A DNA stretch of 24,661 bases, from NCBI GenBank assembly GCA_013306675.1, contig JABLUY010000374.1, forward strand, positions 1-24,661. The letters run 5' to 3'. Shown piece after piece: positions 10,506 to 19,081 of the stretch. The first letter of the stretch is position 1; each line of letters begins with the position of its first letter. The notes beneath the pieces are model-generated. The model made no database searches, had not been told where the DNA came from, and saw only the letters and a program-made list of their open reading frames with translations. Position numbers and translations under genes: made by a program. Source of the DNA: Thraustochytrium sp. TN22. Its lineage: Eukaryota > Sar > Bigyra > Thraustochytrida > Thraustochytriidae.

Positions 10506-10618
10506 ATTTTAGCTTAGAACACAAACAGCTTCGTCTTGGCCCACGCCTCTTCGTCAGCTGCTTTTTCAAGTTGATTGGCGCATTTGTCTCTCTCTCTCTC
10601 TCATTTTTTCCCAGCCGC

Positions 10619-11671
10619 TTACTCCAAGTCCTGGAGGATGAGATGGAGCTCGTCGAGGAAGCGAAAGAGGCCAGGAGTGCGGCCGACCCAGTCGCGAAAG
10701 ACGTCCTGACTCATGGTGTCGTCCGGGTCGATGCCAAGCTCCTCCCAAACGCGATCCGCAAAGAGCTCATACGAGTGGCGCAACTTGTCCTTGAAGCGCG
10801 GGAGCGGGCCCTCTTCGATGAGCCGCAGCGACTCCTCCGCAGCGGCGTCGAAGATGGCCGCAGGCACGGCGCTGTCACCGGTGCCGCAGGCGGTCAGGTC
10901 GGCGCGGCATTTCTCGCGGCACATCTCAGAGACGTTGACCTGGTCTTTCGCATCGACCTCGAGGAATTGCTCAAAGAGCGAGTCCGCGTAGTCGCGCGAA
11001 AAGAAGACAGCGCGCACCTCGGCGAGAAGCTCGGTGGCGTCGACGAAGCGCAGCAGCTCGTCCGCGTGCTCGGACTTGAGGTAGTCCTCGAAGCACTCGC
11101 GGCCGAGGTCGACGGCCAGCAGGATCTTGATGCGCGTGCCGATGAGCGAGGCGATCATGTCGTTGAACTCGCGGCGCGAGATGCCGCCGTCGCGGTTCGT
11201 GTCGAAGAGGCGAAAGGCGAGCTCCACATTGTCGTGGGCCGACCCGCGATACGTGAGCACGCAAAAGGTGACGACGAACTCCTGCGCGTTCACATAGCCG
11301 CTCTGGTCCGCGTCAAAGAGCCTCCACAGCTTGTCGAAGAGCTCCGGCTCCACGGTGATGCCCATGCCCTTGAAGAGCTGGCGCATCTGCTTCTGGTCGA
11401 TGGCGCCCTTCTCGCCGCCCTCGGCCTCGCTGCCGCGCTGCTTGTCCAAGATCGCCTTGAACTTGGCCTCGAGCTCCGTGGCCGCGCGCGAGAACTTGCG
11501 CTCGATCGACTGCTTCTCCCGCGCCAGCACGCGCATCTGGTGCTCGCGCACGGCCGGCGAGTCCACGGCCAGCGACATGTGCGCGCTGCTGGCCGACGCT
11601 GCCAGCCGCGTCTCCTCGCCCGCGCGCCGCGCCGGCGCCACGCACAGCAGCTTCCTCAGGACCGCGCTCAT
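10619..11671 (-). CDS. EF-hand plus RGS-domain protein, 350 aa
   Basis: Residues about 40-75 form a charged helix. Two canonical EF-hand loops follow: D120-E131 (DADQSGYVNAQE) and D157-E168 (DTNRDGGISRRE), with all calcium ligands. Residues about 186-305 match the RGS fold in order: 'FEDYLKSEHADELLRF' (194-209), 'LFEQFLEVDAKDQVNVSEM' (232-250), 'FDAAAEESLRLIEEGPLPRF' (274-293) and 'SYELF' (300-304). RGS domains speed GTP hydrolysis by G-alpha subunits. Asn246 falls at the RGS4 Asn128 position; the RGS4 Asn88 position appears to be Leu. A last helix pair, 'VFRDWVGRTPGLFRFLDEL' (324-342), resembles the end of TLDc- and CBL-type EF-hand modules. Predicted role: calcium-dependent control of heterotrimeric G-protein signalling. 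The start (G at -3) precedes a short basic N-terminus; Met32 is an alternative. It is convergent with the MGCASS gene. Confidence 0.85.
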   Translation of the reverse strand: MSAVLRKLLCVAPARRAGEETRLAASASSAHMSLAVDSPAVREHQMRVLAREKQSIERKFSRAATELEAKFKAILDKQRGSEAEGGEKGAIDQKQMRQLFKGMGITVEPELFDKLWRLFDADQSGYVNAQEFVVTFCVLTYRGSAHDNVELAFRLFDTNRDGGISRREFNDMIASLIGTRIKILLAVDLGRECFEDYLKSEHADELLRFVDATELLAEVRAVFFSRDYADSLFEQFLEVDAKDQVNVSEMCREKCRADLTACGTGDSAVPAAIFDAAAEESLRLIEEGPLPRFKDKLRHSYELFADRVWEELGIDPDDTMSQDVFRDWVGRTPGLFRFLDELHLILQDLE

Positions 11672-12090
11672 GTCGCCCGCCCCGCCCTGCCCTGCTCTGC
11701 TTCCCGCTCCTCGCCTCCGGGTCCTCCAGGTCCTGCTCGTCGGGCACGGCCCTCAATGTCCCAGCTAGCCAGGCGCTGCCGCCACTGCACGGTCTGCTCG
11801 TACGCGCTCTGCCGCGCTCGGCCGCACGCCGCCGCGGGCAGCGGGCGGCGCCCACGGCGCGGTGCGTGCGCGGCGGGGGCGGGACGGCGCGCCGCGGCCC
11901 GGCGCGGCGCGTGGCGGCGCGGGCTGATCGGCCGGCGCGAGCGCGAGAGGCAGGGCTACGAGTTTTGCTCTCCGCTGGGCGCGTGCACGCGTGCGCGCCC
12001 CGTCCCGCACCGGACACGGAGGGCCAGGCATGCTGAGCGCCAGTCGTCGCGCCGGGTTCGGTGCGCGCGAACACCGCGCTGGACGCCGCT

Positions 12091-12117
12091 CAGTTCGCTC
12101 GCTCGCTCGCTCGCTCT
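12091..12117. repeat. (CGCT)n microsatellite
   Basis: About six tandem CGCT units on the + strand. Confidence 0.85.
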
Positions 12118-12379
12118 GCAAATCGCCTTGCCTTGGCGCAGCCTTCCAGCTACTTTGCCAGCGCGCCGGCCCACGGACTTGAATGTACGAGGGTGCAATG
12201 GCAGTGCGTGCAACGAAGGCTGGATGAGTGAGTGACTCGCTGATCAGATGAAGCAGCTTCAGGTTGCAGACTTGGAGATGATGCGCACAAGCCCGCGCTC
12301 CTTGGCCTCGGCATTACCGCCACCATCCGAGGGGCATGTGCCAAGTGAGGTAGATGGAACATCACCTGTTTTCGCTCTC

Positions 12380-12421
12380 AAGTCGCTCTCGCTCTCGCTC
12401 TCGCTCTTGCTCTCGCTCTCC
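12380..12421. repeat. (TCGCTC)n hexanucleotide microsatellite
   Basis: About six to seven copies of CGCTCT/TCGCTC with one T substitution (CTCTTGC). It sits at the left edge of the frame-broken region. Confidence 0.85.
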
Positions 12422-12599
12422 GGCTGCGCGCGCGGTCACGGTGGCGCAGGGCTGCACGAGGGGGGGCGCAGGTGTGGCGCTACTAGACGCTCCGCCGGCG
12501 CGCGGGCTGGTCGGCAGGCGAACAATGCGCGGCACACTCGGCACGGGAGGCACGCAGGAGGCCGCAGACCGCGAGCAGCAGCGCCACCGCTGGGGTGCA

Positions 12600-13278
12600 T
12601 CTTCGACAGTCGCAGCGCCTCGATGTGGCCGTCCCGGCTTCCCTCACGAGTGCGACATCTACTCCACGCGTACTGGCACCGACGCATTCGTGAACCACTT
12701 TTCCGGCGCCGAGGAGGGCCGCACCGTGTGACAGGCGAGCAGTACTGCCGCCACCCGCACCAGAGGCGACTCGCTACATTGCCCTGAGCCAGCACCAGCA
12801 CGTCATCGGTAACCTGGGCGCGAAGATGGTCGGCAGCCACATCCGCCGCGAGACCGGCCGTCACTTCACCGTGAGCATGCCCGACGCCTTTCTTGTAGAG
12901 GACGACGGCGCCGCCGTCGTCGCCGCCGCAAGCAACGCAAGCCGCAGTCGAACGACCGAAGTCTCGAGGCACCGCACGGAGGCCACCAGCCTCGCCTTTA
13001 GCAACCCGGGGTACCACGCGCTGGTACTACTTCAACGAGCTGCAGTTTCCGGCCTTCCTCGAGCTCTTGCCCTGCCCAAGATTCGAAAAGGTCGGCTTTG
13101 GCAACCACGGAGACGCGCAGATCGCGCTCCGAGCTGCAGAGAAAGGTCGTCGAGGTCGGTGCGGTAGGGAAGCACAGTTCGTACCTTGCAGGAGTTCGCG
13201 TACACCTTCGTCGTCAAGCGCACTGGGCAGGGACACCGGACAAGCTTGAGCATGGGCCATGCACAATGCATCTTTTAG
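12600..13278 (+). pseudogene. frame-broken coding relic, family unknown
   Basis: Several protein-like segments lie in a row on the + strand in alternating frames: 'DIYSTRTGTDAFVNHFSGAE' (ending with a stop at 12729), 'ATRYIALSQHQHVIGNLGAK' (about 12766-12825) continuing to 'HFTVSMPDAFLVEDDGAA', then 'WYYFNELQFPAFLELLPCPR' in the next frame from 13022, then 'TLQEFAYTFVVKRTG' (about 13183-13227) back in the earlier frame, ending with TAG at 13276. Aromatic-rich, balanced composition in each segment differs from the Arg/Pro/Gly noise of neighbouring frames. The pattern fits a decayed gene with single-base indels; small introns or assembly errors could produce the same picture. It is convergent with the fusion gene, 37 bases between stops. 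I recognise no family. Confidence 0.4.
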
Positions 13279-13315
13279 TTCGTTACGTTCAAAGGATGGG
13301 ATGCTTGGGTGAGTA

Positions 13316-15361
13316 TCATGAGTGAGCATGAATAAAACAGGCCTCTGTGACAATCGCGCTGCCGTCGTCGATGCGGAGCGCGGCGCCGAAGAGGTCGAGG
13401 TCATAGCGCAGCGTGGTGCGGCCCTTGCGCGGGTGACGGTGCGCAAAGGTGGCGAGGGCAGCGTGCGGCTCGAGGCCGACGGCACGGAGGAGGTCAGACA
13501 CGACGCCGACGTTGTCAGCGGCGAAGTGGTCAAAGGGAATGACGGCGTCCCAGAGGTCGCGCGTCGAGTGAAATGCGTCCATGGTGCGGCGCAGGTCGGC
13601 GACCATAATGCGGCCGGCCGCCTCGAGGTCGACGTGGGTGACCTCGGCACCGCGGTTGTAGGTGAGCATGGTGAGCATGCTGGCGGCCACGGGCGTCAGG
13701 TCGCGCGAGGTCATCACCAAGTAGGCATCGGGCATCGCAGCCTTGAGCTCAGCGGCGTGGTCGCCGTGCTCCGGACATTTCATGACGCGCACCGTGCCCT
13801 CCGGCACGGGTGCGCCTCCGTGCTTGAGGTGGTCGATGGCCTGGTACGCGAGCCGCAGATAGCGGTAGGCCGGTGCGTGGTCGCGCGTGTGCATCCACGT
13901 CGCGTAGGCGCCTCCATCGAGGCCCAGGAGTACGAAGAGCTTGGTGAAGGACACGTGCATGGTCAGCATGAAGTCCTCCATGGCCACGTCCGGGCTGAGC
14001 GGGAACATGAGCTTTGAATACGGCCGCACGTAGTCCGAGAAGGTCGTCACCAGGGTCGCCACCATCTGCTGCTGCTGCAGCGCCGCCTCGTCCTCCGGGA
14101 ACGGGCTCAGCGCCTCCGCAAACGTCATGCACCGCGCTTGCGGGTGCTCGCACAGCATGTTCTGCAGCGCCGTTGACCCGGTGCGCGGCAGGCCGCCGAT
14201 CACCGTCACATTGCCCAGCGAGCGCAGGCGGATGTCCGGGTGTCGCCGCACCAGGTCCACGACGCGCAGCTGCTGCATCAGGTTGCCCATGAGCAAGCCG
14301 CGAATGCGCAGGCGGCCTAGAAACGTCAACGGCGCCTCGCGAGCGTCCGCCAGCAGAGCGTCCAGGCCCGACCGCCAGTAGTCGCCCTCCTCCTCGTAGA
14401 ACGCCGACAGGCCCGTCAGCTCCATGGCCTCCGCCTCGATGCTCTCGCGATCCAGCAACACGAGCCGCTCCTTGAACGGACCCAGCGCCAGGTTCATCGC
14501 CTCAAGCGCCAGCGGCAGGCGCGGCTCCGCCAGCGCCTCGTGCGTGAATGACAACCGCCCGTCCGCCTCCGTCACCATGCCACCGCGCCGCGGCGCGAAG
14601 GCCACGACCAGCATCACCAGCACGAAGGGCCAGTATACCGTGCGCTCGCGGTGCTTGGGATCCACTGTAAGGCCCGTGCCAGCCCGCTTCAGGCCGGACG
14701 GCCTGGACGTCCCAAAGAGCACGTCAAACATGTTCGTCAGCCCGCCGTAGTTGTAGCTCTCCTCACCGCCGAAGCGGTGGTGCACCGAGTGCTCGCCCGG
14801 GCTGCACAGCGGCCACACCTTCACGCGCAGGGTCGAGTTGTGAATGTAGTTGCCCACCACGACGATTGTAGCCAGGTGCAGCACCAGCGCCTCGCCCGGC
14901 ACGCAGCCTACTGCCATGATGGGCACCACAAAGAACGCCAGCATCGAGGACACCACCGCGTCCGCGGGCCCGATCGCCGCCGTCGCCAGCGTCATCGTCG
15001 GGTTGAACGTGTGGTGCTCAAGGTGAAGAAATTGGAACTGCTCCCAGTGCATGATGCGATGTGCCCAGTAGTAGCAAAAGTCAGCCACCACGAAGAGCTT
15101 CACGTACGCCTCCGCCACATCCGCCACGTCCGCCACGCCGAATACCGCCTCCATGAAGAGAGGTTTCAGAAAGTATTTGTTGAACACGAAGGTCGCGGGC
15201 CACATCACAAAGGCCGTCTTGACTGCCGTGCGTAGCGCTCGCTCCGCGCGTCGGCTCCACTTCTCGCCCGTCGCGTAGGCCATCATGAGCGGGAAGACCA
15301 CCACGCTAATGAGGCTGCCCACGATAGACGTGGTCGCCAGCAGGGCATTCTCTGCGTTCAT
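13316..15361 (-). CDS. fatty acid/sterol hydroxylase-sulfotransferase fusion protein, 681 aa
   Basis: Two enzymes in one frame. Residues about 5-260 are a membrane di-iron hydroxylase of the sterol desaturase/C4-methyl oxidase type: several hydrophobic helices and the three histidine clusters HRIMH (101-105), HLEHH (113-117) and HSVHH (191-195), followed by 'NMFDVLFGT'. Residues about 380-670 are a PAPS-dependent sulfotransferase (Sulfotransfer_3-like): 5'-phosphosulfate loop 'GGLPRTGSTALQNML' (389-403) and 3'-phosphate motif 'VMTSRDLTPVAASML' (549-563). The linker (about 260-380) contains one more hydrophobic helix. Predicted role: ER-membrane hydroxylation of a sterol or fatty lipid and sulfation of the new hydroxyl. 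The start at 15361 is chosen because A is at -3 and helix 1 begins there; the open frame upstream lacks an ATG-led homologous part and is basic. The frame is intact across the junction, so this is not simple read-through of two genes. Substrate is unknown. Confidence 0.9.
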   Translation of the reverse strand: MNAENALLATTSIVGSLISVVVFPLMMAYATGEKWSRRAERALRTAVKTAFVMWPATFVFNKYFLKPLFMEAVFGVADVADVAEAYVKLFVVADFCYYWAHRIMHWEQFQFLHLEHHTFNPTMTLATAAIGPADAVVSSMLAFFVVPIMAVGCVPGEALVLHLATIVVVGNYIHNSTLRVKVWPLCSPGEHSVHHRFGGEESYNYGGLTNMFDVLFGTSRPSGLKRAGTGLTVDPKHRERTVYWPFVLVMLVVAFAPRRGGMVTEADGRLSFTHEALAEPRLPLALEAMNLALGPFKERLVLLDRESIEAEAMELTGLSAFYEEEGDYWRSGLDALLADAREAPLTFLGRLRIRGLLMGNLMQQLRVVDLVRRHPDIRLRSLGNVTVIGGLPRTGSTALQNMLCEHPQARCMTFAEALSPFPEDEAALQQQQMVATLVTTFSDYVRPYSKLMFPLSPDVAMEDFMLTMHVSFTKLFVLLGLDGGAYATWMHTRDHAPAYRYLRLAYQAIDHLKHGGAPVPEGTVRVMKCPEHGDHAAELKAAMPDAYLVMTSRDLTPVAASMLTMLTYNRGAEVTHVDLEAAGRIMVADLRRTMDAFHSTRDLWDAVIPFDHFAADNVGVVSDLLRAVGLEPHAALATFAHRHPRKGRTTLRYDLDLFGAALRIDDGSAIVTEACFIHAHS

Positions 15362-15627
15362 GATGGCTATCCTTCGGTCGCTTTGCTGCTGTTCCTCGTT
15401 TCCTTTTCTTTGGCTCAGGCTCTCGAGATTCCGATATGCCCGACGCTGTCGTCGCCCGCCAACCTTTTTCCCCACGTCAGGACTGAGGCGCTCTTTCGCA
15501 GCTCGCAGACCTCGTAGTTTATGTTTGTCCCGCACCAAGTCAGCATGCTCCATCGCCGAAACCGGTCCTTTCTCCAGAGCAGCAACAAACGAACTCGCTG
15601 GTAGGCAGAGGACGACGCGAGAATTGT

Positions 15628-15650
15628 GCAAGCTAGCTAGCTAGCTGGCT
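15628..15650. repeat. (CTAG)n/(AGCT)n short tandem repeat
   Basis: AAGCTAGCTAGCTAGCTGGC-type run; self-complementary tetranucleotide repeat about 270 bp upstream of the fusion-gene ATG. Confidence 0.8.
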
Positions 15651-16337
15651 GGCAGCGCTGATTGGAAGTCCGCCGCTCGGCTCGCTCCGTCCTGCTCAAC
15701 CAACCGTGCTTTTACTCCTGGATTGGGTCTCTTGCTTGCTCTCGTCTTCTCAGCGAGCAAACCGGACTCGGAGGACCAACCGCGTCGCACCCGAGCCGGA
15801 AGCTGAGCTGGCCCCTTCTCAGCACTCCTGCACGTCCTTCCGCTGCGCAGTTGTCCAGTCCGCTTCCTGCGTGCCGGCCGATTCGCTGGAGGGCTTCCTT
15901 GTTGGCGACGGTTGGCCAATCGGCCCGGCTTGCCGTGCACCACAGGTGTGAAACCTCCCCGAACCAGGACCTTCACGGGAAGTTCAGCCTCGTCGAAGTG
16001 CCACGCCCCTGGGGGCCGTCGCCCTCAGCTCGCCACACGCGCCATCAACACAAACGACCTGTCGCCATGCTCGCTACACTGCACCTAACCGGGGGATCCG
16101 GGCCGGTATTCGGGCAGGACTCTCCGGCGGCGCGGGTTCGTGAAAACCCAGTCACTGGAGTCCGGACTCGGGTTGCGAAGCGGGACTTACCAGGCGTTGA
16201 CCGGCCAGGAGGGCCGGGCGCTTTCAAACCCCGCCGATACTCTGAAGCAGCGAGCAGGCCACTCCGCTCACTGCCCTCCAAAACGTACTCCGAGTCGGCG
16301 TTGCCAACTCTCGCTCGCCACGGAGGCGCGGTCGCCT

Positions 16338-16385
16338 GCTTCCTTGCCTGCCTGCCAGCTTGCCTGCCTGCCTGCCTGCCTGCCT
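16338..16385. repeat. (CTGC)n/(CTTGC)n microsatellite
   Basis: Interrupted run of CTGC and TTGC units; further CTTGC units follow at 16405-16430. Confidence 0.9.
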
Positions 16386-16418
16386 CCGGTTGCCCGCCCA
16401 CTCATGCTTGCTTGCTTG

Positions 16419-16440
16419 CAGTTTGCTTGCATGCAAACTG
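16419..16440. repeat. 8-bp inverted repeat with 6-nt spacer
   Basis: CAGTTTGC at 16419-16426, TTGCAT spacer, GCAAACTG at 16433-16440, perfectly complementary. The centre is also palindromic (TTGCATGCAA). Confidence 0.7.
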
Positions 16441-16630
16441 AACGACGGCAGGCGGCGGGCTTCTCGGGACTTGCCAATTCAGAACGCGCACGCGGCATTC
16501 GGCGAATCTCGTCCCGAGCTACAAGCGTGTGTCCGTGCCACGCGGGGCTCGGCGCGCACGCGCATCGTTAGCTGCGCAGGCCCTCTTTCGATACGGTACT
16601 AGTGGTTCGGCCGCAGACTCGGACAGGGTG

Positions 16631-16647
16631 CCCGCGCTCAGCGCGGG
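16631..16647. other. GC-rich hairpin upstream of the ABCG gene
   Basis: CCCGCGC, loop TCA, GCGCGGG; three further base pairs (GTG with CAC) can form past a one-base bulge. It may lie in the 5' leader of the ABCG transcript. Function unknown. Confidence 0.45.
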
Positions 16648-16871
16648 TCACGGGCTCTCTTTCTACTACGGTGGTACACTGGCAGTGAAGGGCTCACGCG
16701 AGCTGCCTAAGTGAGTAATAAGCACCACTGACCGTGACACTGGCATTCGCGGCGCCGGTGCGAGGCACCTCCCTTCCGAGTCACCATCGAGACCGAGTTG
16801 GACGCGAACTGGCGAGCAGAGCGCCAAGTCCGAGGCTCAAGACATCACGCGGGGCAAGCGCACCTGGAAAA

Positions 16872-18698
16872 ATGACGGAGATTGACCTGGAGGCGGCGAT
16901 GAGCCCGCCCACGCTCGAGGTGAGGGAGCTGACGCGGACGGTCAAGACGCGCGCCGACGGCCCCAAGACGCTGCTGGACAAGGTATCAGCCGAAGTTCGG
17001 GCCGGAGAGCTGGCCATGGTGGCCGGGCCCAGCGGCAGCGGCAAGACAACGCTGCTGCAGGCCATCGCAGAGGCACACCGCACGTCGAGCGTGCGCTTCC
17101 ACGGCAAGCCGGTGGGCCGCAAGGGGCTGGTCGGCGTCTGCAGCCTCGTGCCGCAGGACGACATCCTTTATGGCCACCTCACCGCGCGCGAGACGGTGCG
17201 CTACGCGGCGCGCTTGCGCCTGCCGCGCGGCACCAAGACCGAGGAGGTCGAGCGCCGCGTCGACGAGACCTTGGCGGATCTGCGCCTGCAGGGCTGCCAG
17301 GACGTCATCGTCGGCAGCCACACCAAAAAAGGACTCTCGGGCGGCCAGCGCAAGCGCGTCTCTGTGGCTGTTGACCTCATCGCGCGCCCGCGTATCCTCC
17401 TGCTCGATGAGATGACCTCCGGCCTTGACTCCAGCCTCGCCGAGGACCTCGTCGCGCTCATGCGCGACCTCGCGCACCAGCGCGGTATGGTCATCGTCGC
17501 CACCGTGCACCAGCCCTCGGCGCGCATCACCGCCATGTTTGACCGCCTGCTTCTCCTGCACGGCGGCCGCGTCGTCTTCCACGGCGCTGCTGGTGCTGAC
17601 GCAGATGCCTACTTTGCCTCCGTCGGTGTCACACCGTGTCCTGGCGAGCAGGGTCTCGACGCGATGATGCGCGCGCTGGTCGATGACGGCCGCAGCGACG
17701 CCCTGTCCAAGGCCTGCCAGAGGGCGGAGCGCAAAGTGGAGAAGCGGGACTCGCTCCAGGCCTTGCCCCAAGAGCACGACGAAGCAGCCCCGCACCAGGA
17801 GGAGGACCAAGAACACCAGCGCCGCCGCGATCGGGCCTCAGTCGCCGAGATGGAAATCGACGACGACCTGCGGCCTTCGGCGCTGCGCCAGTTCGTCGTC
17901 CTGCTACAACGCACGGCGCACAACAACGTCCGTGACCGCAAACTCTTTCTGGTCGCTGGTATCGTCAAGACGCTGCGCGCGCTGCTCGTCGGCCTCGTCT
18001 TCATCGACCAGGGCGCCGGTACCTCGCAGTCCAGTGCCACCGCCACGCTCGGCGCGCTCTTCTTCATTGTCTTGGCACAGTTCTTTGACACCATGCTCAA
18101 GATCGTCATCGAACTCCCGCTCGTGCGCGCCGTCGTCAAGCGCGAGCTTCGCGGCGCCTACCGCTTCACGCCCTTCTTCGCCTCGCAGATTGTTGGTTTC
18201 GTCGGCTTCGAGTGTCTGCTGGCGCTCCTCAACTTCCCCGCCTACTTTCTGATTGGCTTTGGGCTCACCATCGGTCAGTTCGTCGTCTTCATGCTCGTGC
18301 TCTGGCTCATGACCGCCTTCGCCGTGGCGCTCGGCTTTGCTGTGGGCGGCGCTGCGCGCGAGGTGCCCCTTGCTCTCGGCCTCGTCATGCCCATCGTCCT
18401 GCCCATGCTCCTGCTCAGCGGCTTTGCCATCCCGGTGCAAGCCATCCCCACCGGCTGGCTGTGGCTGTACTACGGGAGCGTCTTCCAGTGGGCGATTAGC
18501 ACGCTGCAAATCAACGAGTTTGCCACGCGCGACTTTGACACCTTCTCCGGCCTCGACTTTCTCTCCTCGCAGGACCTCTACCCAGGCCAGCTCGGCCGTG
18601 ACATCGGCATCCTCTTCGCCTTTGTGGCTTGTGCGTTAGCGCTCGCCTTTTGGGTCATGCGAGCCTCCTTGCGGAATTCGATGGGTCGTAGGCCATGA
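16872..18698 (+). CDS. ABCG (White/WBC) subfamily half-transporter, 608 aa
   Basis: Nucleotide-binding domain first, membrane domain second, the order typical of ABCG. Walker A is GPSGSGKT (52-59), Q-loop 'VPQDD', signature LSGGQRKR beginning at 155, Walker B 'ILLLDEMTSGLD' beginning at 175 and H-loop 'VHQPS'. All catalytic residues are present, so ATPase activity is expected. A charged linker (about 285-335, Glu/His/Gln/Arg-rich) precedes an ABC2_membrane-type domain with about six helices (from about 355 to the C-terminus), including 'GYRFTPFF'-like 'GAYRFTPFF'. Length is normal for a half-transporter, which must pair as homo- or heterodimer. Family substrates are mostly sterols, lipids and hydrophobic compounds. 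Start: ATG at 16872 with A at -3; upstream in-frame sequence has no ATG and no homology. It is divergent from the hydroxylase-sulfotransferase gene, which makes a lipid or sulfo-lipid substrate an attractive but unproven idea. Confidence 0.93.
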   Translation: MTEIDLEAAMSPPTLEVRELTRTVKTRADGPKTLLDKVSAEVRAGELAMVAGPSGSGKTTLLQAIAEAHRTSSVRFHGKPVGRKGLVGVCSLVPQDDILYGHLTARETVRYAARLRLPRGTKTEEVERRVDETLADLRLQGCQDVIVGSHTKKGLSGGQRKRVSVAVDLIARPRILLLDEMTSGLDSSLAEDLVALMRDLAHQRGMVIVATVHQPSARITAMFDRLLLLHGGRVVFHGAAGADADAYFASVGVTPCPGEQGLDAMMRALVDDGRSDALSKACQRAERKVEKRDSLQALPQEHDEAAPHQEEDQEHQRRRDRASVAEMEIDDDLRPSALRQFVVLLQRTAHNNVRDRKLFLVAGIVKTLRALLVGLVFIDQGAGTSQSSATATLGALFFIVLAQFFDTMLKIVIELPLVRAVVKRELRGAYRFTPFFASQIVGFVGFECLLALLNFPAYFLIGFGLTIGQFVVFMLVLWLMTAFAVALGFAVGGAAREVPLALGLVMPIVLPMLLLSGFAIPVQAIPTGWLWLYYGSVFQWAISTLQINEFATRDFDTFSGLDFLSSQDLYPGQLGRDIGILFAFVACALALAFWVMRASLRNSMGRRP

Positions 18699-19081
18699 AA
18701 CCTGGATACTGGTACGAAAATAGATTCTTCCAAGTCCTGTGAATGTATGTAAGACAGAGGGACGTACCAAGTGAGCGCCTTGTCCGGAGCCGGCGCAGTC
18801 TGAGTGATTGTGTTTTGTATTTTCTCGCATGATTTCGAGTCGTCACGGTCACGGTCGTCATTTTCTATCGGCAGCCTTGCCAAGCGGTGGCACTAATCCG
18901 CGCGCAATTCTCTTCGTCACCATTCCCGCACGCCTTGCAGTGCACGAGGCGTTCCTTTCAGGCTTCTGCTGCAGTGCTGATGATGAGACTCGAATGATGG
19001 GCCGGGGTGTGCGCTTCGAACGGACTTTTTCCCCCATTCTGACTCGAATGAAGTTCGCGTTCAAGTTTGGTGTTGCCACAA
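18699..19081. other. intergenic region with upstream ORFs before the LRR-kinase-TIR gene
   Basis: 383 bp. It contains T-rich 3' sequence after the ABCG gene (TGTATGTAAG, TTGTGTTTTGTATTTT) and, near the next start, a perfect 11-bp direct repeat. ATGs at 18991-19051 open frames that overlap the main start out of frame, which could dampen translation if they are in the mRNA. Confidence 0.5.
18987..19051 (+). repeat. direct repeat GACTCGAATGA x2
   Basis: Perfect 11-mers at 18987-18997 and 19041-19051, 54 bp start to start, 31-95 bp upstream of the LRR-kinase-TIR ATG. The second is preceded by T, making TGACTC, a bZIP (GCN4/AP-1) half-site core. Confidence 0.6.

Larger units (their letters stand above)
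11672..12600. other. upstream region of the EF-hand/RGS gene with microsatellites
   Basis: No supported gene. It holds a (CGCT)n run at about 12091-12117, a (TCGCTC)n run at about 12380-12420, and a very GC-rich block at 11820-11940. It is the likely promoter region of the minus-strand EF-hand/RGS gene. Confidence 0.5.
15362..16871. promoter_or_regulatory. divergent intergenic/promoter region between the fusion gene and the ABCG gene
   Basis: 1.5 kb between two divergent starts. It contains short tetranucleotide repeats (AGCT-type at 15628-15650, CTGC-type at 16338-16385), a 22-bp inverted repeat at 16419-16440 and a GC hairpin at 16631-16647. Long frames here (for example 15662-16441 on +) are compositional. 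A shared regulatory region for both genes is inferred from orientation only. Confidence 0.5.

Noticed and set aside
10049-10507. Minus-strand frame through the tandem repeats with repeated 'RAERLQEKGRESGKKRED' peptides
   Set aside because: The peptides repeat only because the DNA repeats; the unit length (194-197) is not a multiple of 3, so no stable protein repeat is encoded.
10460-12235. 591-codon plus-strand frame opposite the EF-hand/RGS gene
   Set aside because: It lies across a clear minus-strand gene and then a GC-rich promoter; no domain is visible.
15662-16441. 259-codon plus-strand frame in the divergent intergenic region
   Set aside because: Leu/Ala/Pro/Cys-rich translation partly made of microsatellite; no start context or motif.
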